From: Arthrobacter pigmenti
GTDB lineage: Bacteria; Actinomycetota; Actinomycetes; Actinomycetales; Micrococcaceae
NCBI RefSeq assembly: GCF_011927905.1
Contig: NZ_JAATJL010000001.1
Coordinates: forward strand, 3,472,001-3,536,000
Reading direction: 5' to 3'
Length of the DNA stretch: 64,000 bases
Below the pieces are notes generated by a model, which searched no databases, was not told where the DNA came from, and saw only the letters and a list, made by a program, of their open reading frames with translations. Positions 1-8,326 of this stretch are shown piece after piece (within the stretch, counting starts at the first letter, position 1; every line of letters begins with the position of its first letter). A program made the position numbers and the translations under genes.

Positions 1-226
1 TTTCCCAGAACCCGTCCGCCCACTTCCTGGTGATCGCGATTGTCCTGTCAGGGTCCGCGTCGGTTGTGAAATCGAGGTCCGGCGAGGTGCGGCCAAGGAA
101 CAGGTCCCGGACCGGCCCTCCCACCAGGGAAAGTTCGGAGTTCGCGTCAGCGAAGAGCTGTCCAAGCTCATTGACCACCGCGGGAAGAGGGGCGGTCAGG
201 GGGGAATCTTGCAAAAGGCGCTCCAT
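1..226 (-). CDS. pcnB: CCA tRNA nucleotidyltransferase, N-terminal part (cut by window edge)
   Basis: Class II CCA-adding/poly(A) polymerase superfamily enzyme that builds or repairs the 3' CCA end of tRNAs. Only the first 75 codons are inside the window; the rest lies beyond base 1. The visible part contains the nucleotidyltransferase signature LVGGPVRDLFLGR followed by the metal-binding DLDF segment and TDADPD, which is diagnostic for the family head domain. The start is the ATG at 226, which follows a stretch with no other plausible start. The gene is divergent from the NUDIX gene at 420, as in mycobacteria (pcnA next to mutT4). None of the tRNA genes in this window other than tRNA-Leu encodes its own CCA, so this enzyme is needed for them. 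Family assignment is firm; substrate detail is from family knowledge. Confidence 0.9.
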   Translation of the reverse strand, partial: MERLLQDSPLTAPLPAVVNELGQLFADANSELSLVGGPVRDLFLGRTSPDLDFTTDADPDRTIAITRKWADGFWE

Positions 227-419
227 AGTTCTTTAAGCGTGCCAGAGATCGGGTGAAACACCATTACGGGAGATCTGCTCCCTGGACGGTTGCCCTCGGG
301 CGCCGGTTCGAGCCTTCAATCGGGGGGACATATTCCTCAACACGCCGACGGTTTGCCATGGTGGCGCCGATGCCGTGGCCGGGTCATCATGGCGTTGGAA
401 AGGTCGTTAGAGTGGGGAT

Positions 420-950
420 ATGGACCGTCCCGTTCCAAGCGCACCCAAGCGCACCCCATTGACAGCGTCAATGGGCAGAACAGGCGCGCCCCTAATCCAC
501 CAGGCACTGCCTACCGTCGAGGAAGTATCGGCCGGCGGGATTGTTGTCGATGCGTCCACCGACCTGCTCAACGTCGCAATCATCGCCCGCCTCAACCGTG
601 GCGGCCGGCTCGAGTGGTGCCTGCCCAAGGGTCATCCGGAGAACCAGGAGAACAACGAGCAGGCGGCGGTCCGGGAAATCGAAGAAGAGACGGGTATCCG
701 GGGGCGCGTCCTCGCAGCGTTGGGCAGCATTGACTACTGGTTCACCGTCAGCGGTCACCGCGTGCACAAAACCGTTCACCACTTCCTGCTCCTGTCTACC
801 GGCGGGCACCTGACCATCGAGAACGATCCCGACCATGAGGCCGTGGACGTGGCCTGGGTTCCGCTGGCTGACCTGGGCCGGAAGCTGTCCTTCCCCAATG
901 AACGCCGGATCGCGGATCTGGCACGGGAAGTGTTGCCGCAGTACCTGTAG
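420..950 (+). CDS. NUDIX hydrolase (MutT4-like)
   Basis: A 176-residue NUDIX hydrolase. The 23-residue NUDIX box is complete at residues 71-93: it starts GHPENQE and ends REIEEETGI, so the invariant G, E, RE, EE and G residues are all present. Such enzymes split nucleoside diphosphates linked to another group, often damaged nucleotides or dinucleoside polyphosphates; the substrate here cannot be read from sequence. The ATG at 420 is preceded by a weak GGGG element. A second in-frame ATG at 471 would remove a basic, low-complexity head, so the true start is not settled. The position beside pcnB and before murJ matches mutT4 (Rv3908) of Mycobacterium tuberculosis, but the large DUF6049 gene usually between it and murJ is missing. 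Confidence 0.88.
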   Translation: MDRPVPSAPKRTPLTASMGRTGAPLIHQALPTVEEVSAGGIVVDASTDLLNVAIIARLNRGGRLEWCLPKGHPENQENNEQAAVREIEEETGIRGRVLAALGSIDYWFTVSGHRVHKTVHHFLLLSTGGHLTIENDPDHEAVDVAWVPLADLGRKLSFPNERRIADLAREVLPQYL

Positions 951-1013
951 GGCTGGTTATGGAGCGCTCCGCCTAGCCTGAACGGAACCTGATCGGTGAG
1001 ACTATGAGGAACG

Positions 1014-2738
1014 ATGTCTGATACCAACACCGCCTCCATCCCTGTTCAGGACGCGGGCGTGCTGCCCCGCCGTCGTGATGCCCGGGCCGGTAACGTTCCC
1101 GCTGATTCCACCGCACGTTCCAGCGCGATCATGGCCGCTGGGACGCTCGTCTCCCGGATCCTGGGGCTTGTCCGGGTTGCGCTGCTCGCTACGGCAATCG
1201 GCACGGCCGGCGCGGTGTCAGACCTCTTTCCGGCCGCCAACAACCTGCCGACCTACATTTTCCTGATGATCGCCGGCGGCGTATTCAACGCCGTGCTGGT
1301 GCCGCAGATCATCCGTGCCAGCCAGCAGCCGGACCGCGGCTCGGACTACGTGAGCCGGCTGATGACGCTCTCCATGACCGTCCTGCTGATCCTTACTGTG
1401 CTGATCACCCTCGCCGCGCCTTTCGTGGCGGACCTGCTGACCAATGTGGACGGCGATGCCCTCGCATTGACCACCGTGTTCGCCTACTGGTGCCTGCCGC
1501 AGATCTTCTTCTACGGGATTTACTCGATTATCGGGCAGGTGCTGAACGCCAACGGGTCTTTCGGCCCGTACATGTGGGCACCGGTGGTCAACAACATCGT
1601 GTCCATCGGCTTCCTGATCGCGTTCATCGCCATGATGGGCGCGCAACGAACCGTCGGCCACACACCCGAATCCTGGACCCCGACGCACACGCTGCTCCTG
1701 GCAGGCGGGACCACCCTCGGAATCGTTGTGCAGGCCCTGGTGCTCATCATCCCGCTGCGCCGTCTCGGCCTGGGGCTGCGGCCGAAATTCGGCTGGCGCG
1801 GCGTCGGGCTGGGGCAAACCGGGCGTCTGGCATCCATCACGATCGTGACCATGCTGGTGGGCAACGGCCTTTACATGATCAATCAGTGGGTTGCGACCAT
1901 CGCCACGGATGCCCGCAGCGACCTGCCCGGTGATGCCTACATCGCGGGGCTCAGCAACCTGGACATCGGGACCCTGGTGTATGTCCTGCCGCACTCGGTG
2001 ATCGCGCTCTCACTTGCAACGGTCATGTTCAACCGCCTTGCCTCAGCTCACAGCGAGAATGACCTTGAGACCACCAAGGAAACGCTCTCACTCGGGCTCC
2101 GGACCATCGGCGTCGCCACTGTCTTCGGGGCGGCGGCCCTCCTTGTCCTCGCGGCGCCCCTGGGCATGCTTTTCTCCGGCGGAATCCGTCAGGGCGGCGC
2201 CCTCAACGCACTGATCATCGCGTTGCTCGCAGTCGGTGCACCCTTCCTCAGCGCGAACTTCTTCCTGAACCGGGTGTTCTACGCAGCCGAGGACGCCGTC
2301 ACCCCGCTTAAGATCCAATTGATTCTCTCGGTGACCGGTGTAGCCCTCGCACTCGGATCCAGCCTGTTCGATCCGGACCTGATCGTCCCCATGCTCGCCT
2401 TGAGCTTCACCCTCGGCAACATCGTCGCCGTCGTAATCAGCCATGGGTTCCTGGTTCGGAAGATCGGCCGTTATGGTGCCACACGGATCTACGACGTCCA
2501 CGTCCGCCTGACTATCGCCGGCCTGATGGCAGCGGGTGCGGGCGCGGCCATCGTGTGGTTGTTCGGTGGGTCCCAGCCAACCGGATTCGTCTGGCAGTCA
2601 GTGTTCAGCGCCGCCGTCGTAATCCTTGTTGTTGGACCGGTCATGGCGGCCATCTATGTTCTGATGCTCAAGGTGCTGAGAGTGACCGAGCTGCGCGACT
2701 TCCTGGCACCGCTCCTGGCACGCTTCAGCCGCCGATAA
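1014..2738 (+). CDS. murJ: Lipid II flippase MurJ (MviN family)
   Basis: A 574-residue polytopic membrane protein of the MOP/MurJ flippase family, which moves lipid II across the cytoplasmic membrane for peptidoglycan synthesis. After about 35 polar residues comes the conserved start of the family fold (STARSSAIMAAGTLVSRILG), then alternating hydrophobic segments consistent with about 14 helices, including the typical FPAANNLPTYIF and NRVFYAAEDAVTPL regions. The ATG at 1014 follows a good ribosome binding site, GAGGA at 1006-1010. Unlike the M. tuberculosis MviN fusion, the frame stops right after the membrane domain. The following gene carries a cytoplasmic, single-helix and extracellular part, so the two together resemble the long MviN. 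They are 86 bases apart and probably co-transcribed. Confidence 0.93.
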   Translation: MSDTNTASIPVQDAGVLPRRRDARAGNVPADSTARSSAIMAAGTLVSRILGLVRVALLATAIGTAGAVSDLFPAANNLPTYIFLMIAGGVFNAVLVPQIIRASQQPDRGSDYVSRLMTLSMTVLLILTVLITLAAPFVADLLTNVDGDALALTTVFAYWCLPQIFFYGIYSIIGQVLNANGSFGPYMWAPVVNNIVSIGFLIAFIAMMGAQRTVGHTPESWTPTHTLLLAGGTTLGIVVQALVLIIPLRRLGLGLRPKFGWRGVGLGQTGRLASITIVTMLVGNGLYMINQWVATIATDARSDLPGDAYIAGLSNLDIGTLVYVLPHSVIALSLATVMFNRLASAHSENDLETTKETLSLGLRTIGVATVFGAAALLVLAAPLGMLFSGGIRQGGALNALIIALLAVGAPFLSANFFLNRVFYAAEDAVTPLKIQLILSVTGVALALGSSLFDPDLIVPMLALSFTLGNIVAVVISHGFLVRKIGRYGATRIYDVHVRLTIAGLMAAGAGAAIVWLFGGSQPTGFVWQSVFSAAVVILVVGPVMAAIYVLMLKVLRVTELRDFLAPLLARFSRR

Positions 2739-2824
2739 GGCTCGCCGCTGCGGCGCGTAAAGGCAGGTCCGCCACCGGGCGACCGGTAGCATTGGTACAA
2801 ACTATCCACATCCGGGAGGAACTC

Positions 2825-4318
2825 GTGCCACAAGCAGTAGACGTCGGTTCAGTACTTGGCGGCCGCTACAAGGTCACCGCATATGTGCTGGCCTCTGCTG
2901 AGAAGGACCTGGTGCTGGACGGCATGGATCAGGTGCTGAACCGGCCGGTCAGCATTCTGGTTGCATCAGCCTCCAACGCGAGCCAGGTTGCCACGAGCGC
3001 CCGGGAAGTTGCCACCGGTGAGCGCGCCGGGAACATCCAGGTCCTGGACCTCGGGATTACCGACGCCGGAACCTACCTGGTCACCAACCGCGCCCCTGCC
3101 GCGGACCTGCTGGACCTTGTCATCCAGCAGGAGGCTCCCTATATTGAGCCCTTCTTCACGGACACGCTCGGTTCGGAGATCTTCGGTGTGCCCCGTTCCA
3201 CCGAACCGGAAACGTACGACGACGAGTACGACGACCACGATCACGAGGAACCCCGCCGCTCACGTCTGCCCAAGGCGCGGATGCCGCGTTTCGGACGAGG
3301 TGCGGTTGCCGGTGGTGCTGCCGCAGGTGCCGCTGCGGCGTCCGGGCAGGCCGAGCCGGGTACTGCACCGCAGAATATCTCTGCATCGCGGCCCGCCGAC
3401 GGCAGCGCCAGCGTTCCGCCGCCACCAACCGCTCCGCCCCGGGTGGCCAGTGGTGACGCACCGCCGGAGCGGCCGAAGGTTTCCGTGTGGTCGGATGACG
3501 ACTACGACCACGTTCAGAATGACGACCGGTCAGAGCGTGCCGCCTCCCGTTTCCCTGCGGCGGCTGCAGGCACCGCCTCCATTCCGGATTCCCGGGATGA
3601 GGACGAGGAGCCTTACGAGGATTACGACGACGACGACCGCGAGAACAATCCCCGCTTCACCAGGCTGCTGGTAGGCGTGGTATTGGCACTGGTCATAGTG
3701 GGTGCGGTTGTCCTGGCCGTTACCCAGTTGCGGCCGATCTTCAGCCCGCCGGTAGCCGGTGAGGAAACCACCACCCAGGCCCCGCCAGAGACGGACGGGG
3801 AGCAGCCCTCGCCTTCAGCCTCCGGGCCTGTTACCCAACCCGCGGAACTCGTTCCTCCAGTGGCCACCAACGTGACGCGTCTGATCGTTGGCGGGGATCC
3901 TAATCTTAATGCGCAGACGGACGGCGAGCTCGGGTCGATCATCGATGACAATCCGGCTAGCTTTTGGAGCAGCCTGGTGTACGCGAATGAAACCTTCGGT
4001 GGCCTGGCACAGAATCTGGCCCTCGTCGTTGAACTCGAAGAGCCTTCGAGTATTTCGGAGATCCAGATCGAACAGCTCAACAGCTCCGGTGGCAGCTTTA
4101 CGGTGTTACTCAACGACGAGCCCACACTCGAGGGCGCAACGCAGGTGGCACAGTCAGGATTCACAGGACCTTCCGTGACGTTCAATGTGCCACAGGTGGA
4201 CGGAGCCCCTCCCACAGCGCAGTATGTGATCGTCAACTTCACCCAGTTGCCCCGGTTGTCCAACGTACAGGCGCAGTTCCCCTGGGGTATGCGGATCGCG
4301 GAGATCAACGTCTCCTGA
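2825..4318 (+). CDS. Membrane-anchored MurJ-partner protein: kinase N-lobe-like head, one TM helix, discoidin-like outer domain
   Basis: Predicted 497 residues from a GTG at 2825, chosen because GGGAGGA lies 5-11 bases upstream; an upstream extension of the frame overlaps murJ out of frame. Residues 1-105 resemble the N-lobe of bacterial Ser/Thr kinases (VLGGRYKVTAYVLASAEKDL) but lack a catalytic loop and DFG motif, so it is not an active kinase. Residues 125-270 are acidic and Pro/Ala-rich. A single hydrophobic helix lies at about 281-301, followed by a Thr/Pro/Ser-rich spacer and an outer domain (about 350-497) whose strands resemble a galactose-binding/discoidin fold. The same modules are fused to MurJ in mycobacterial MviN, where the phosphorylated pseudokinase binds FhaA; fhaA is present at 44.3 kb. 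The role in regulating MurJ is inferred. Confidence 0.7.
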   Translation: MPQAVDVGSVLGGRYKVTAYVLASAEKDLVLDGMDQVLNRPVSILVASASNASQVATSAREVATGERAGNIQVLDLGITDAGTYLVTNRAPAADLLDLVIQQEAPYIEPFFTDTLGSEIFGVPRSTEPETYDDEYDDHDHEEPRRSRLPKARMPRFGRGAVAGGAAAGAAAASGQAEPGTAPQNISASRPADGSASVPPPPTAPPRVASGDAPPERPKVSVWSDDDYDHVQNDDRSERAASRFPAAAAGTASIPDSRDEDEEPYEDYDDDDRENNPRFTRLLVGVVLALVIVGAVVLAVTQLRPIFSPPVAGEETTTQAPPETDGEQPSPSASGPVTQPAELVPPVATNVTRLIVGGDPNLNAQTDGELGSIIDDNPASFWSSLVYANETFGGLAQNLALVVELEEPSSISEIQIEQLNSSGGSFTVLLNDEPTLEGATQVAQSGFTGPSVTFNVPQVDGAPPTAQYVIVNFTQLPRLSNVQAQFPWGMRIAEINVS

Positions 4319-4351
4319 GCCCCCCGCACGGGAAAGACCGCGTGAGCACGC

Positions 4352-4377
4352 GGAATAATGACGCAAAGCGCGTCGTT
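4352..4377 (+). promoter_or_regulatory. SigR/SigH-type promoter of trxB
   Basis: GGAAT at 4352-4356, an 18-base spacer, then GTT at 4375-4377. This is an exact match to the actinobacterial SigR/SigH consensus GGAAT-N18-GTT, the thiol-oxidative-stress promoter that drives trxB in Streptomyces and mycobacteria. It lies 70 bases before the trxB start. The same stretch also forms an imperfect hairpin (4355-4380), so part of it could be a weak terminator for the gene upstream. The sigma factor gene itself is not in the window. Confidence 0.72.
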
Positions 4378-4446
4378 ATTGGAATTGATCGTCTTCGGGC
4401 CGGGTGGCTCGATGGCCCTCACCGATAGAAAGGTTCGTTCAAGCCC

Positions 4447-5481
4447 GTGAGCACCGAGTCAGAAACACGCCAGGCCGATTCCGGCGACGTCCGGGATGTC
4501 ATCATTGTCGGATCCGGTCCCGCCGGTTACACCGCAGCGGTCTACACCGCGAGGGCAAATCTCTCCCCGTTGCTGATCGCGAGTTCAGTGACAGCCGGCG
4601 GTGAGTTGATGAACACCACCGACGTGGAAAATTACCCCGGTTTCCCAGACGGCATCATGGGTCCGGACCTCATGGAGAGCTTCGAGAAACAGGCGGCTCG
4701 CTTCGGTACGGAGATCCTGTTCGAGGACGTGGCCTCTGTCGATCTGTCAGGAGACATCAAGAGCGTCACAATCGGGAGCGGTGAGACGTTCCGCGCCCGG
4801 GCAGTCATCGTATCGACTGGGTCGGCATACCGTGAGTTAGGGCTGGAGGATGAGAAGCGTCTGTCCGGACACGGCGTCAGCTGGTGTGCAACCTGCGACG
4901 GTTTCTTCTTCAAGGACCAGGACATCGCTGTTATCGGCGGCGGTGATTCCGCGATGGAGGAGGCACTCTTCCTCACGAAGTTTGCCCGCTCAGTCACGGT
5001 GGTCCACCGTCGCGACTCGCTGCGCGCGTCCAAGATTATGCAGGACCGGGCCCTGAGCCACGAGAAGATTCGCTTCGAATGGAACGCCGAGGTAGCCGCG
5101 ATCCACGGAGCCGACAAAGTCACCGGACTGACCCTTGCCAGCACTGTCGACGGCGCCACACGCGGGCTTGCAGTGACCGGCGTCTTCGTCGCCATCGGGA
5201 ACGATCCCCGGATCGACCTCGTGAAGGACCAGCTGGAGCTCACGCAGGAGGGCACCATCGCCGTCCTCGGCAGAACTTCGAAGACGTCGCTTCCCGGTGT
5301 ATTCGCTGCCGGCGATGTAATCGATCCGACCTACCGCCAGGCGATCACGGCGTCCGGATCCGGCTGTGTTGCAGCCATCGACGTGGAGCACTACCTGGCC
5401 GATCTGGGCGATTCTGTGCAGACCGCCGCAGAGGTGCCAACGCCCAAGGCTGAAGAAGTCTCCGAAACAGCAGCGGTCTAA
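4447..5481 (+). CDS. trxB: Thioredoxin reductase
   Basis: A 344-residue flavoprotein that passes electrons from NADPH through FAD and a redox-active disulfide to thioredoxin. Visible are the N-terminal FAD-binding motif ([11 protein letters not shown], about residues 21-31), the redox pair CATC at residues 147-150, the NADPH-binding [10 protein letters not shown], and the C-terminal FAD motif FAAGDV. The start is the GTG at 4447; the Shine-Dalgarno (AGAAAGG) is rather far upstream, so the start is probable, not certain. The protein carries about 30 acidic, low-complexity residues at its C-terminus beyond the usual end (family near 310-320). The gene is 20 bases upstream of trxA and the pair should be induced together from the SigR-type promoter at 4352. 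Confidence 0.95.
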   Translation: MSTESETRQADSGDVRDVIIVGSGPAGYTAAVYTARANLSPLLIASSVTAGGELMNTTDVENYPGFPDGIMGPDLMESFEKQAARFGTEILFEDVASVDLSGDIKSVTIGSGETFRARAVIVSTGSAYRELGLEDEKRLSGHGVSWCATCDGFFFKDQDIAVIGGGDSAMEEALFLTKFARSVTVVHRRDSLRASKIMQDRALSHEKIRFEWNAEVAAIHGADKVTGLTLASTVDGATRGLAVTGVFVAIGNDPRIDLVKDQLELTQEGTIAVLGRTSKTSLPGVFAAGDVIDPTYRQAITASGSGCVAAIDVEHYLADLGDSVQTAAEVPTPKAEEVSETAAV

Positions 5482-5501
5482 CCCTAGAAGGAGTAGATGA
5501 A

Positions 5502-5825
5502 ATGAGCAGTGCCAAGGAAGTAACCGATAGTTCATTCGAGAGCGACGTGCTCGAGGCTTCCAAACCAGTAATGGTTGATTTTTGGGCCGAATGGTGTGGA
5601 CCCTGCCGCAAGCTGTCCCCAATTCTGGATGATATTGCTTCAGAGCACTCCGACAAGATCGACGTTGTGAAGCTGAACGTCGATGATAATCCTGCGACTG
5701 CTGCGAAGTATGGGATTACTTCCATCCCGGCCGTCTACGTTTTCAAGGATGGCGAGGTTGCCGCGACGTCGATCGGCGCAAAGCCCAAGCAGGTTCTCGA
5801 GCAGGAGTTCGCTCAGTTCCTCTGA
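5502..5825 (+). CDS. trxA: Thioredoxin
   Basis: A 107-residue thioredoxin, the normal size for the family. The active site WCGPC lies at residues 31-35 (cysteines 32 and 35) and the cis-proline segment TSIPA is present, so it should be a functional disulfide reductase that donates electrons to ribonucleotide reductase, methionine sulfoxide reductase and peroxiredoxins. AGAAGGAG precedes the ATG at 5502. It follows trxB by 20 bases and ends at a strong hairpin terminator at 5847-5873, so trxB-trxA forms a closed two-gene unit. Confidence 0.96.
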   Translation: MSSAKEVTDSSFESDVLEASKPVMVDFWAEWCGPCRKLSPILDDIASEHSDKIDVVKLNVDDNPATAAKYGITSIPAVYVFKDGEVAATSIGAKPKQVLEQEFAQFL

Positions 5826-5846
5826 GTCATGTAACCACCTTCGAGG

Positions 5847-5873
5847 GGAGCCGGACCATCGTGGTCCGGCTCC
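5847..5873 (+). terminator. Rho-independent terminator after trxA
   Basis: A perfect 12-bp stem (GGAGCCGGACCA at 5847-5858 with its complement at 5862-5873), a 3-base loop and a short, modest T run (CTTTGTG). It closes the trxB-trxA operon and shields the parS region from read-through. Confidence 0.85.
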
Positions 5874-5925
5874 CTTTGTGTGTGTCCAGGTACGGCACCC
5901 AGGTACGATCCGAAAGCACGCGAGT

Positions 5926-5941
5926 TGTTTCACGTGAAACG
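5926..5941. other. parS site 1
   Basis: TGTTTCACGTGAAACG, one outer base off the universal 16-mer TGTTTCACGTGAAACA. Confidence 0.9.
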
Positions 5942-6350
5942 TGGCCCCGGGAGTCGGTACACCGCCGACCGAACGGAGCTCGGAAGTCTCTGTGGTGGCG
6001 CCACGAGCCACGCCACTTTACACCTTCCGGGGGATTCCGCTGGTTCATGGCGTCTGGTTCAGGGCGTCTGGTTCAGGAAGCTGCGGAGTGGAGAATGCTG
6101 TTAAAGGCTAGAGTGTTCTCGCGACGGCAGAGACGTTCATTCATCGTTCTACGCAGACCACCCGATGCGGACCTACATGCTGCGGCGTCCCGATTACAGC
6201 AGCTCGAGCCCACACACGCGAAGCGCACCTGAACGTGGGCCCGGGACCTATTGTTGCAATCTCGACTTGGGCCACCCAGGCACGCCTCAATAGTGCATGG
6301 CTGGAGCCACAGCAGGCGTCAACAACTGAACTGCCGGAGCTCCCACATGC

Positions 6351-6390
6351 ACGGGCCGCGCATGTTTCGCGTGAAACATGCGCGGCCCGT
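6351..6390. other. parS-like site 2 inside a 40-bp palindrome
   Basis: The core at 6363-6378 is TGTTTCGCGTGAAACA, with one central change (A to G) from consensus. It sits at the centre of a 40-bp inverted repeat (arms 6351-6370 and 6371-6390) that is perfect except for the central pair. ParB binding may be weaker because the change is in the CACGTG core. Confidence 0.75.
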
Positions 6391-6581
6391 GCGGGAGACG
6401 ACAGCACGGCGATAGCTCGCCCACGCGGTCACCAAACCGCGTCTTGACTCACCCAAGTTGCCCGCCGCGCGCTGTTCAACCACCGGGCCTGCCCGATAAC
6501 TCAGCCCTACCTCAACTTTTCATGGGGTGCGCGAATGCCCATGGTTGCGGCTCCGTGTACGGAGATTCGCCGCAAGTATCA

Positions 6582-6597
6582 CGTTTCACGTGAAACA
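6582..6597. other. parS site 3
   Basis: CGTTTCACGTGAAACA, intact core with one outer mismatch. Confidence 0.9.
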
Positions 6598-7013
6598 GCC
6601 GGACCCGGTGGGGTGACGCGGCCCAGAACGAGTCATACAGATCGCTGAGTGCGCTCCACAGTTTCTACCTGAAGTCATCTTCCCCTGACCACCCGGGGGG
6701 TTTGCCGCACCGGTGGACTCGCCACACTGGCGCTGCCATCCGCCAATTCGATGCGCAGTCTACTAACGGCGTGCACGGACTCCCGGTCTTGCGCGATGCC
6801 TAGATTCCGGTTAGCGCGGCTTCTGCGGAGAATCGTAACAAATGCAGCATTGTGAACCTGCGGAACTCGCCAAGACTGACCCACGCCTGCACTTACCCCA
6901 CAGGAGCACGAGTGGTTTCCGGTACGCCAGAGAGGACCCATCGTCTGAACGCCACCCACCGCGAGAGCCGTTACCAAGCCGGCGACAAATCAAGACAAGG
7001 GGTGGACCACTCC

Positions 7014-7029
7014 CTTTTCACGTGAAACG
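7014..7029. other. parS site 4 (degenerate)
   Basis: CTTTTCACGTGAAACG: the inner 12-mer is intact, but the second base and both outer bases differ from consensus. Confidence 0.75.
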
Positions 7030-7145
7030 CGGCAGCGAGCAATGGTGTGACAAGCAACGGGTCGCCAGCCCACCATCTCCCGGCTCGGACCACCACGCTT
7101 CCGAGCAGGGGCATTGCAAGGCCCCTGCTTGGGGCGTTCCTCATC

Positions 7146-7161
7146 CCGTTTCACGTGAAAC
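7146..7161. other. parS site 5
   Basis: CGTTTCACGTGAAACA, intact core with one outer mismatch. Confidence 0.9.
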
Positions 7162-7476
7162 ACCCGCTTGACCTCATCACGGGATAAGTGTGAAACTCGG
7201 CTGCTTTAGCGGAGCAGGACCAACGATAGGAAGCACATACGAGGAGTTCGGACGCCACGAACATTCGACTTCTCCAAAATTCGCACCGCCCGGGGCGCAC
7301 AAGCACTGGGGGCGGAGGGAACGACTGCGAAAGTGGCTGGTCGTCGGCACCGACGGGCCGCCGAGTCCACCTACTTGGTACTTTGCGCCACGTCTATCCA
7401 GCTTGGATGCAGTTCTTCTAGAACACGAGAGGGCGGGCGCAACAAGGACGGCACGGTCTTAGCTAGATCGGCATCA

Positions 7477-7504
7477 GGACACCGTTTCACGTGAAACGGT
7501 GTCC
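7477..7504. other. parS site 6 in a 28-bp perfect palindrome
   Basis: Core CGTTTCACGTGAAACG at 7483-7498, extended on both sides to a perfect 28-bp palindrome beginning GGACACCG. Confidence 0.9.
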
Positions 7505-7787
7505 GCGAACCGCCTGCTTTGAGGTTATTCCAGCAGCCGTAGCCCTTCGGGCACTCCCGATCGCCACTGCGCACTCGAAGACGTCATGTCGGCGGATTCC
7601 GGACCATGCAGATTGATCAGATTCCGTACTTCAATGTGTAAACCAGCGCGTGCCGGGTATTCCAGTGACATATCCATGCTGAATCGAAGCTACTACGATC
7701 ATCGGCCGCATCGTGGCGCCGATTGTTCCGGACAACATGCAGAAGACTCTAGCCATTGCAGATGCTCATGGGCCTCCCGATATGCCT

Positions 7788-7803
7788 CGTTTCACGTGAA
7801 ACG
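7788..7803. other. parS site 7
   Basis: CGTTTCACGTGAAACG, a perfect 16-bp palindrome with the intact core. Confidence 0.9.
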
Positions 7804-7962
7804 CCGTGATCCAGTGCGAACGCCCCGCGCTAATAGGCATGCCCGTAACTTTATCGCAAAAATGCGCGCCGCAGCTTCTCATATGTATTCGCCGGTCCGT
7901 CCCAGGTCCCAGAATCGCGGACAGCTCCGCGCGGGTATCCATCCCGCTGACACCACTGGGAT

Positions 7963-7984
7963 CGGTGTTTCACGTGAAACACCG
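7963..7984. other. parS site 8, exact consensus in a 22-bp palindrome
   Basis: Core at 7966-7981 is the exact universal parS 16-mer; symmetry extends three bases further on each side. Confidence 0.93.
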
Positions 7985-8126
7985 CATTCCTCGCGCCTTC
8001 GGCACGCGCACGCTTGTTCGCTGAGTAAGCTTCGAGCGTTGATTGCTGGGCGAGAAGGATTCTCCTCGGTTTCCTGCCAGAGCCGAATGTTTGCTGGCGA
8101 GCGGCATGTAACAGCGCCCGGGCACC

Positions 8127-8142
8127 CGTTTCACGTGAAACT
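8127..8142. other. parS site 9
   Basis: CGTTTCACGTGAAACT, intact core with both outer bases changed. Confidence 0.87.
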
Positions 8143-8278
8143 CACATGCTCTAACGCCACCCTGGCGGAGCCGGTCTAGGCGAGCTGCCCCGCTGTGTAT
8201 CACTACGATCGGCGCGGCGAGCGTGACTGGCTTTGGGAAACAACTACTGCGCGTCCATTTTTACTTACCCCAACGACC

Positions 8279-8310
8279 AAGGGCGCCGTTTCACGTGAAA
8301 CGGCGCCCTT
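8279..8310. other. parS site 10 in a 32-bp perfect palindrome behind parB
   Basis: Core CGTTTCACGTGAAACG at 8287-8302 inside a perfect 32-bp palindrome whose arms begin AAGGGCGC. It lies 16 bases past the parB stop codon, so the hairpin could also end parAB transcription, although no T run follows on that strand. Confidence 0.9.
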
Positions 8311-8326
8311 CGATCCTTTAGCAAGT

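Larger units (their letters stand above)
5874..8326. other. Gene-free centromere region with ten parS sites
   Basis: About 2.45 kb between the trxA terminator and the end of parB with no credible gene: open frames are short, overlap on both strands, lack ribosome binding sites and several translate through parS. The clear content is ten copies of the ParB-binding sequence, centred near 5934, 6371, 6590, 7022, 7154, 7491, 7796, 7974, 8135 and 8295. Four sit in the middle of longer palindromes (22-40 bp). In related actinobacteria this interval commonly holds an amidase (cwlM-like) and an acetyltransferase gene, so the stretch may also be the site of lost genes; I see no recognisable remnant. 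Expected role: ParB loading centre for origin segregation. Confidence 0.85.

Noticed and set aside
7586-8179. 197-codon open frame across the parS region
   Set aside because: No ribosome binding site, low-complexity mixed sequence, and it reads through several parS sites (FHVKR/VSRET peptides); a chance frame in high-GC DNA.
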